Below, in pieces: positions 56,610 to 64,000 of a stretch of 64,000 bases of DNA. Source of the DNA: Adiantum capillus-veneris (taxonomy: Eukaryota > Streptophyta > Polypodiopsida > Polypodiales > Pteridaceae); NCBI GenBank assembly GCA_014529385.2, contig CM043942.1, positions 52,196,774 through 52,260,773 on the forward strand. The letters are read 5' to 3'. Under the pieces are notes generated by a model. The model made no database searches, had not been told where the DNA came from, and saw nothing but the letters and a program-made list of their open reading frames with translations. Every line of letters starts with the position of its first letter. Position 1 is the first letter of the stretch. A program made the position numbers and the translations under genes.

Positions 56610-58929
56610 TACATAAATGAGGCAGCCAACAGCAGTTTGGTAAAGAGTGACATCAGTAGGATCACCAACATCATGTAGACTCAACTTCAAACCTGTTTCT
56701 AAGAGTGGCAATAGGTTTGCAATCCTCAAGTCCAAACTTACATAGCAATGTCTCTATGTAACTTTTGTGACACAAGGCAATACCACCATCACAGTGCTTA
56801 AACTGTATACCCAAATAATGATGCAACAGCCCCAAATCTTTCATCTTGAAAGTAGCATTCAAATCAGTCTTAAATTCAGAAATATGTCTCTCATTTGGTC
56901 CAGTGATCAGCAAATCATCAACATAAAGAACCACAATGAGAAGTACATCACCCTCACGCTTTACATACAATGTGCTTTGTGTTGGACTGTTACGAAAGCC
57001 TTGTTTGACCAAATGAGTGTTAGCTTTCTCATACCAAGCACGAGGAGATTGCTTCAACCCATACAAAGCCTTGTTACATTTGCACACTTTGTCCTCTTGT
57101 CCTTTTATGACAAAACCGTGAGGCAGCGTTACATAAACTTCCTCAAATATGTCACCATTCAAGAAAGCAGTAACAATGTCTGATTAATGTACATCCCAAC
57201 CAAATGAACTGCCAATGCACATAGAAAACGCACAGTAGTCATACGACAAGTGGGAGCAAAAGTCTCTTCATAATCTATGCCTTTTTACTGTGCATAACCC
57301 TTTGCAACAAGTCGAGCCTTATGGCGATCGATCTCACCATGCGGATTGCGTTTCAACTTGTAAACCCACTTCGTACCAATGGCCTTTTTGCCAGGAGGCA
57401 AATCACATAAAGTCCATGTGTCATTTCTATAAGTGCATCATATTCTGATTGCATAGCAGCCATCCAATTTTCTGAATTTTGTGCTTCATCAAAAGTCAGA
57501 GGCTCCTCAACATCATGTAAGCTACACACAGCCAAAGCATAACAATCTGATGTATAAGATGCATGGAGAGAGCCTGAACGAGTACGACTAGATAAAGGTG
57601 CATCCAATTTACTGTCACGCAAAGTGTGCACCAGCCATTTTGGCATACCTCTAGCCTGTTCATTTTCAGCCCTTTCCTCATCAAGTACATCATGTACATC
57701 TGCATCAGTAATAGGCTGATTTAAAACATTTTCAGAAACCCCCATAGGCTGTACATTTGCCTCATTGGAACTTACATTCGTATTTCCACCACTGAAAAGA
57801 GGCAACAAAGTGTCATAAATGTCCTGTGAGCTTACATTACTGTCTCTGGTGCATGACAGCAAGGGCTGAACAGAATCTTCCACAAACACTACATCCCGTG
57901 AAACCACAATACGTTTTTTTTGCGGATGATACAACCTGTAACCTTTGCTTTCAGCACTATAACCAACAAAAATACATTTGACAGCCTTATCATCCAATTT
58001 TCTGCGCTGCACTTGTGGCACCAAAGAGCCAAAAACACGCATGTGCTCAATAGAAGGCTTTCTATCATGCCATGCTTCATATGGAGTAATAGAATGCAAA
58101 GCTTTCGTAGGACACGTGTTAAGTACATAAGTGGCACACATGATGGATTCAAGCCAAAAAGAATGCGGTAAAGCTTGACTTTTGACCATACATCATGCCA
58201 TTTCCGTCAGTGACCTATTTTTCCTCTCAGCAACACCATTTTGCTGAGGTGTAAGGCATTGTACATTGGTGTTTTATCCCATGACTAGCCATAAATGCAT
58301 TAAATTCATGAGACATATACTCCCCCCCTCGATCGGAACGGAGGGTGCCCATAGTACATTTCGAGACATTTTTAGCCATAGCCAGAAATTGTTTGAAGCA
58401 CATAAAAACTTCGGACTTTGCTTTAAGCGGAAATACCCATGCATGCCTGGAGTAATCATCAATGAAAGTCATGAAGTACAGGTAATTGCCCAAGGACGGA
58501 GTTTGCATGGGCCCACAAACATCACTATGCACAAGCTGCAACTTGCATGTAGCCCGAACTGAACCATCCTTTGGAAACTTAGAACGTTACATTTTACCCA
58601 AAAATACAGCCTTCACAAACATGTTTGACAGGTGCTTCAAGAGGCGACAAAGAAGCAACCATATCAGATTTCTGCAAACGCAGCAAACTGACAAAATTCA
58701 GATGACCAAAACGTGCATGCCAAAGTTTTGCATCTGAAATGGCCCTTGAATCTGCAATAGCATTTGCAAAATTTTGTCCACACTTGTCATACAAAGTGAG
58801 CTTATACAGACCACGGCACAAAAGGCCAGATGCAACAATTTCATCACCAAAACTGAGATCATGAACTGTACATCTGTCATCCACAAATTTGACTACAAGT
58901 CCAAGTCTAGCAAGTGCGGATACAGACAA
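56610..58929 (-). pseudogene. Outer Copia integrase and reverse transcriptase
   Basis: In order: WHARFGHLNFVSLLRLQKSD with CEGCIFG (pre-integrase zinc region, about 58740-58600), HSDVCGPMQTPS and DRGGEYMSHE (integrase core, 58530-58300), ITPYEAWHDRKPSIEHMRVFG (integrase C-terminus, 58080-58030), then NGDIFEEVYVTLPHGF, ALYGLKQSPRAWY and VLYVDDLLITG (reverse transcriptase, 57160-56910). Stops and frame changes occur at about 58590, 58225, 57350-57165 and 56700. The text stops at the inner Copia and resumes at 51051. Confidence 0.9.
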
Positions 58930-60238
58930 GAGATTCTTCTTGATCCCAGGTACATAAAGTGCATCAAAAGTGTGAAGGAACTGCCATTAGCAACAGTGAG
59001 CACAATCTTTCCAACTCCCTGAACTAGATAAGAGGCATTGTTGGCACAAGTGACTGAATTCCCATGAGGGACAGACTCAAGAGGGGTAAACAATTCACGA
59101 TGTGAGGTAATGTGCTTTGTAGCACCACTGTCAAAATACCACACATGTGAATCTGCAGCAACTGACAAGCATGCATCATGGACAGCAGGATTGTAAGTGC
59201 ACTCTGCGCTAAAAGCCCATTCTGCATCAACATCAGCAACACAGTCTCCTTTCACAGAAGACTCAACAATGGCTGCATTTGTAGTGGAACCAGCATTTGC
59301 AGTGGAACCACCCTCTTTCTTCTTAGCCTCTTTGGCCTTCGACTTAGGACACGACTTGATTAAGTGATCATTGGCTTTACAATAATGGCAACGCATATTA
59401 TTTTTGCCCTTATCACCAGAATTGCCAGACGAAGTACTGCCAGCAGAGCATTAGGAACAGAATTTTTGCCACTCGCAGCAGAACCATAAGAAGTGGCTGC
59501 ATTACTGTTACCACCCTTTCTTTGAGAAGCAATAAAAGCCTATTCAACTGCACGCTGCCTAGTCCTGTTTTTTCTAGAAAGCGACTCTTGCAACAGCAAT
59601 GTGCATAATGCATCAAACTTGACAACTTCAGGATTTCCTTGGGTCATCAATCTCCAAGTACTAGCAAAAGTCTGGTAGGAATCTGGTAAGGCATCAAGAA
59701 CAGTCTGCACAAGGAAACTGTCTGAAATGACTTCACCTGCAGAAATAAGCTGCTCATTGATATCCTTGACACTAGCAAGGAAAGTGTCCATATCATCTTC
59801 CTCATGCATAATCTTCGACTCTAGCTCTTTATGCAGCAAAGCAATTTTAGCCTCATTGCGGCTTGCATAAAGACCTGCTAAAATATCCCAAGCCTGTTTT
59901 GCAGATTTTGCTGAGCGGATATGAGGAACAATGGTGCGCTTCACAGACAACGCAATCAATGCATGAGCCTGTGCATCCTTAACATCCCAACGAGCTTGTT
60001 CTGCCGTAGGCAAAACAACTCTAACAGCTGCAATCCTTGTAGCAAGACCTGCAACATCCTCAACATCGCCTACATCCTCAGAACCAGGACGTACATCAAT
60101 GCCTTGCACAATGTTCCAGACACCCTTTGACACAAGAACATGTTGCATCATATAAGCCCACATAGGGTAGTTGTCCCCATCCAACCTGTCCTCAGCAGCA
60201 AACATCTTGAACACATCTGTGTTGTTGTTGTCAGCCAT
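58893..60238 (-). pseudogene. Outer Copia Gag and protease
   Basis: ATG at 60238 gives MADNNNTDVFKMFAAEDRLD and a Gag domain (NYPMWAYMMQHVL) to a stop at 59540. The frame then changes. CHYCKANDHLIKSCPKSK at about 59390-59340 is an intact zinc knuckle, and WYFDSGATKHIT at about 59135-59100 is the protease active site. Copia elements make one polyprotein. Here the stop at 59540 and frame changes near 59470 and 58990 break it. Confidence 0.88.
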
Positions 60239-60831
60239 GGTAAATGCTGCACCTGATGTGAAAACTGCCCGAAAATAGGAGAAACGAAGTGGGAACAACC
60301 TGTGCTATATAGCACAAACCGTAGAAGACTATGAGGCACCTGTAATGCAGAAAACGGCACTGACAGAAATTCTGCACAAAATGACGAAATAGCCTGTGCA
60401 GTACTGCTTGTAGTGGAAACGGAGGCCGAAATGAGCCCAAATCAAAATTCTGAGCAGACTCAGCTCTTTGAGCTAACCCAAAATTTTGTCGACCTGCGAA
60501 CGCTCACCAAAGCTCACTGAAATCGGAGAAAGTGAGCAGGCGTGTGCTGGAGAAGCTGGCAACTAAGCCCGGGAGGACGTGACCTGCTCTGATACCAATT
60601 GTTGGAAGTAGGATTGCAGAGAAACACACACAGCTTGGAGAAGACGAAGGAAGCTCAAGGCACACAATAGAGAGTGTGTTACTTAGTGTGCAATGGAAAG
60701 ATAGATAGCCCTAGAGTGATAGGCGTATATACAATGCACGGGGGAAAAAACCTCCTAAAGAGGGAAAAAATGCCCCAGCGGTCCTAGTGTGTTCACACAC
60801 ATCACTACCACATGTATATGGTAACAAATGT

Positions 60832-61413
60832 AATTCTTTCTCTCAAGATCGAGATTTTCCCAAATCTCCATCACAGTATGACCAAACTGAATCGTATAGA
60901 GCTGTCGAATCCTCTGTCGTATTTCCTTTCCCACCTATCTACCACAACAGCCCCATACCTGCTCCTGTACACCTTGCTAGGATCATGCTCATGTGATCCC
61001 CAAGGTGTACGTGGTGTACCCATCGGTGAACTATCTACTGAAGAGAGTGGTGGGTGCACTCTCGGTGGTGTGGATGCATCGATAAAACCGCTACCACAGC
61101 AACCACCGCCTCCAGAACGACGACGCAAGAATGAACTACTTATCGGTGTAGAGGGCACACGAGTCCTAGGCGTAGGGGGCACACTAGACTGAGGTGTGGG
61201 GCCGCTTGGTGTAGAGACCACACTAGTCTCGGACGTAGGATCGGCTATAGTAGGTCTAGTGGTACTTGCACCTGCACCCCAAAGGTGCTGTGCCATGGCG
61301 ATCTGCTCAGGTGTGAACTGAAACAAAAACGAGCCCATCTGCTCGGGTGACATGCCAGCCGGAGTGAGTGGAAAACTAAAACTAGGAGAGTAGGGCTCAT
61401 CGTCATCGGCCAT
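60832..61413 (-). pseudogene. Third CACTA second gene, 5' part
   Basis: ATG at 61413 gives MADDDEPYSPSFSFPLTPAG, then MSPEQMGSFLFQFTPEQIAM, T-P-rich text, and RRRSGGGGCCGSGFIDAST followed by PPRV. The last block is nearly the same as RRSSGGGGGCCGDSTTDAST and PPRV in the inner element, although the rest has diverged. A frame change near 60900 is needed to keep the helical part (MEIWENLDLERKNYIVDTIQ) that crosses the Copia insertion site. Confidence 0.8.
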
Positions 61414-61701
61414 GGCTAATCATACACAAACAAAACCCACAAAATACGTTAGTTTACGTAAGAAATGCTTAATCAATACACAACAAATCAATGGAACTGC
61501 TACAAAAATGAAACAAATCAACGAAACTGCTACATAAATGACCAAAATCTAAAGTGTATTGTAAACTAATAAAAAGAGCCATGGAAAAGGTTTTCTAGCA
61601 AAAGTCATTAGTTAATCTCTCATCCTCTATGAGATCTGATGCACCAAAGATGTCTATCTCATTCTGTACTTCTGCATCTTTGTCGTCGAACTCTACTTCT
61701 T

Positions 61702-63694
61702 TGTTAAGCCTAGGAATTTTTGGATGTTTTACCTTAGTGGAAGTTGGAATGTTAACTTTTATCCTTTGGGGATTCCAAGGGGTGTTCTTGGAAAAGGGCG
61801 TTTCCCATGAGTCTTCTTGAAGTATGTAACTGTCGATCAGTGTCTTCTTGGAAATGTGAAAGCGGAAGTTATGGCGGATTTAGTCTGTTTGTCAGTTTCT
61901 ATGTTCTGTTCCGGTTCCAGTTCCATTCTGATTTCTGTGTTTTGTCTATTCTGAATGTCTGTGCCTTAAACACTTGGTGATTACGGTGTAAGTGTGATGT
62001 AGCATGGATGGATTCAAGTTTCTCTCGTAGGAGCGAATGCTGTGGCAGTGTAAGGTTTAGTTGAATGGATGGAGGATGTTCAGAATAGTGCGAGTTGGCA
62101 TGGGCAGTTGGTTGCACTCTGGAGGAAGCGGAAGAGGATACATTCCCGTATTGGACAAGGTCAATTGCTAGGCAGTTTTGGCAATTTTATGGGCGAGATG
62201 GTCAGCGTTCAGAACTGCAGGGAATGTTGGATTATACTGGGATGCACCGAGTTTCTATAGGGGAAGATTTAGATGATACTGTGGAGGATTTGGATGGCGT
62301 AGAGGATTATCTAAGTGATAGATGGGAAGAAGAAGTAGCGAATGAAGAACATGATATATTTCCACGGCTGTTGGCGGTTGCAGTTATTCAGCATGCATCA
62401 GTGGCGAGAAGGAGATTAATTTTTGATCCGTTGGGAAGTACCAGTGCAGGAAATCTTGTACAACCTGCAGGTGGACCAGGGAGTAGTGACAGTTATGAGA
62501 ATAAGGGGATTTTTTCTATGGAAGAGGTAGCTAACAGTTTGACTCAATTGAATGAGTTCCTACAGAATCAAGATGCAGTGGTTAGGGTGATGGAAGCTGA
62601 GAAAATGGAACATAAATGTAGTGCTATTCCGGAATGGGAAATGCAGAAAGTTAGGATGCAGTTGTTTCAAGAGAGGTCGGATAAAGAAAGATTGCAGGAG
62701 GAGGTTAAAAGAATTACAGCTAAGGCTATGGCGAGAAATGCTGAAGTTCTGAGTGTAGCTAAGGATTTTACTAAGTGGGCAGACGGACTGAAGACTGTAG
62801 TGGATGAGAAATTTAAAGATCTGGGGATAAGGTGGCTGAGTTGACCACTGAGAATATTTTCCTGATTAATAAATTAACTCCATTGATGGATATGGAGAAG
62901 GCCGCATTGCAGAACCAGGGAATGATAGGTATCTTGGTTGCAGATTTGGATGCGGATATTCTAAAGCAGGAAGTGCTAGAGTATACACAAGAGATGTGGA
63001 ATAAAGCTACTAGGCTTTGGAGGGAGCACATGGAGGTGTCGACGGACCAATTCAAGAATTGGTTTCAGCTAGCTGGAAAGGAGAGCATTAGGAGGGAGAA
63101 TGAGGAATTGAAGGTGGAGAATGAGAAATTAGTGGTAGAGATGCAGAAGTTGAAGGACAAAAGTAAGGAGATTGAAGTGAATGCAGGGGGTCTGAGTAAG
63201 TGGACGACGGAGATGAGCAGTGATGTTTTGGGACCAGATCAGATTGTAACAGGAGGAGTGGAATCGAAAGTGGAAAAGCACGTGGAAGGAGAGGTGGAAA
63301 AGCAGGTGGATTCGGATGTTGCATCAGAAAGGTAGATGCAGAAGGGATGCTGGGGAGCAGGTTGTTTGATCAAGGGATTGTGGGTCCAGGTCAGCCTATG
63401 GCTCTAGCCACCGGGTTGTGACAGGTGTTAAGCCTAGTAATTTTTGGATGTTTTACCTTAGTGGAAGTTGGAATGTTAACTTTTGTACTTTTGGGATTCC
63501 AAGGGGTGTTCTTGGAAAAGGGCGTTAGTCTTCTCAAAGTATGTAACTGTCGATCAGTGTCTTCTTGGAAATGTGAAAGCGGAAGTTATGGCGGATTTAG
63601 TCTGTTGTCAGTTTCTGTGTTCTGTTCCAGTTCCAGTTCCAGTTCCATTTTGATTTATGTGTTTTGTCTATTCTGAATGTTTGTGCCTTAAACA
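61702..63694 (+). mobile_element. 2-kb LTR element with a coiled-coil gene and no pol
   Basis: LTRs lie at 61702-61972 (271 bp) and 63426-63694 (269 bp), TGTTAAGCC...CCTTAAACA, with the 5-bp duplication TTCTT at 61697-61701 and 63695-63699. By eye there are about nine substitutions and a few small indels between LTRs. No standard primer-binding site is obvious after the left LTR (CTTGGTGATTACGG). It is the size of a small non-autonomous element but, unlike TRIMs, encodes a long protein. Confidence 0.95.
62080..63335 (+). pseudogene. Coiled-coil protein of the 2-kb LTR element
   Basis: The main frame from about 62095 to 62844 begins without a clear ATG (AWAVGCTLEEAEEDTFPYW) and is acidic. It has MEEVANSLTQLNEFLQNQDA and a helical KVRMQLFQERSDKERLQEEV. 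By a frame change near 62835 it continues to 63335 with KLTPLMDMEKAALQNQG, QEVLEYTQEMWNKATRLWRE and a long E/K coiled coil, ending VASER. No enzyme motif is present. The relation to the protein at 12072-14440 suggests a conserved role, perhaps Gag-like. Confidence 0.6.
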
Positions 63695-64000
63695 TTCTTG
63701 GTCGCTCTCCGCACCAGCTTCACTATTTGACACCTCATCTCTAGGTTCAGACAATTCTCAATGCTTACATCCACCTCAAAATCTAAACTTGAAGTTGGAG
63801 TCAGCCCTACGCTTTGTTCATGAATCACCTCTTTGAGCTTAGCATCCAATCCTTCACACACTTGCTTGCTACGTGGAGCAACTTGAACGATATAGATCCA
63901 GCAGGGTTTAGACAGATCATTCTCATCATTTTCTTTCCATAGTGGATCGTGTATGAACACAACTTGTTCACAATGCTGCGGAAGTACGAATATATCCTGC

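Larger units (their letters stand above)
50114..60826 (-). mobile_element. Copia retrotransposon, outer of a nested pair
   Basis: LTRs lie at 50114-50341 and 60600-60826, both TGTTGGA...GGTAACA, with the 5-bp duplication AATGT at 50109-50113 and 60827-60831. By eye the LTRs differ at four bases and one A-run length. Orientation is leftward: the PBS is at 60586-60597 (TGGTATCAGAGC on the minus strand, initiator tRNA-Met) and a polypurine tract (CCAGGGGGGATT, minus strand) touches the left LTR. Without the inner element it is about 5.2 kb. It sits in the second gene of the third CACTA element. Confidence 0.97.
48661..64000 (-). mobile_element. Third CACTA element, diverged, continuing past the window
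   Basis: CACTACAAGAGG at 48661 follows ACA (48658-48660) and interrupts the third tandem copy in ATTTAGACA. It is the 3' end of an element transcribed leftwards. Its coding parts, in order from high to low coordinates, are the DUF4216 end of the transposase (64000-61595) and the second gene (61413-60832, then 50108-49600). A tandem hexamer region and subterminal repeats follow. Three LTR retroelements interrupt it. The 5' end and its target duplication lie outside the window. Confidence 0.88.
61595..64000 (-). pseudogene. Third CACTA transposase C-terminal end, split by an LTR element
   Basis: From the window end leftwards, DIFVLPQHCEQVVFIHDPLW is followed by CWIYIVQVAPRSKQVCEG, matching DTFVLPEHCEQ and YVIEVAPRSARTYEG of the inner element (DUF4216). 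The frame runs to 63695, is interrupted by the 2-kb LTR element, and continues at 61701 with an acidic tail, EIDIFGASDLIEDERLTNDF, to TAG at 61595-61597. There is no intron between CEQ and VVF, where the inner element has one (33218-33298). The rest of the gene is outside. Confidence 0.85.

Overview
This is a piece of the nuclear genome of a land plant. It holds plant-type CACTA (En/Spm) transposons with Tnp2 transposases, Copia elements primed by initiator tRNA-Met, PLS-class pentatricopeptide repeat (PPR) genes and a heavy-metal-associated isoprenylated plant protein (HIPP) fragment. The AT-rich sequence, the dense nesting of old transposons and the MYGKCG-rich PPR gene ending in a DYW-like domain suggest a large-genome seed-free vascular plant such as a fern or lycophyte. 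That placement is an inference. No gene in the window looks fully intact apart from single transposon reading frames.

Layout. 1-2.7 kb: LINE remnants. 3.8-12 kb: a decayed Ty3/gypsy element with gag, protease and integrase, no recognisable reverse transcriptase, and a long leader carrying four copies of a near-palindrome. 12-14.8 kb: a pol-less element with a coiled-coil protein and an LTR-like end. 14.8-15.35 kb: a fragment resembling Crypton/KIAA1958-type recombinases. 15.4-18.4 kb: mostly empty, with one foldback MITE-like unit. 18.6-21.1 kb: a PPR-DYW pseudogene with two single-site lesions. 21.1-24 kb: short repeats, a KH-domain exon, PPR debris and an unrecognised spliced gene piece on the minus strand. 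24.06-27.24 kb: a LINE on the minus strand.

27.24-48.66 kb is a tandemly duplicated segment: an unrecognised minus-strand gene, PPR debris and a LINE fragment, in two copies plus the start of a third. Copy 1 is split by a 12.1-kb block (29815-41941) with a CAT target duplication. Copy 2 keeps the empty site at 46490-46492. The block is an outer CACTA element (plus strand, internally deleted) into which a second, longer member of the same family (30715-38259, minus strand, AAA duplication) has inserted. Both carry a captured HIPP fragment beside their 5' end. The longer element still shows a six-exon transposase gene, inactivated by stops, and an open second gene.

48.66 kb to the window end is a third, diverged CACTA element on the minus strand, entering a third copy of the tandem segment. 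It has been invaded by a Copia element (50114-60826, AATGT duplication), which is itself invaded by another Copia (51057-56604, TTGCA duplication), and by a 2-kb LTR element (61702-63694, TTCTT duplication). The 2-kb element's coiled-coil protein is related to the one at 12-14.8 kb. In each case, taking out the insert together with one copy of its duplication makes the host element continuous again, so the order of events can be read directly.
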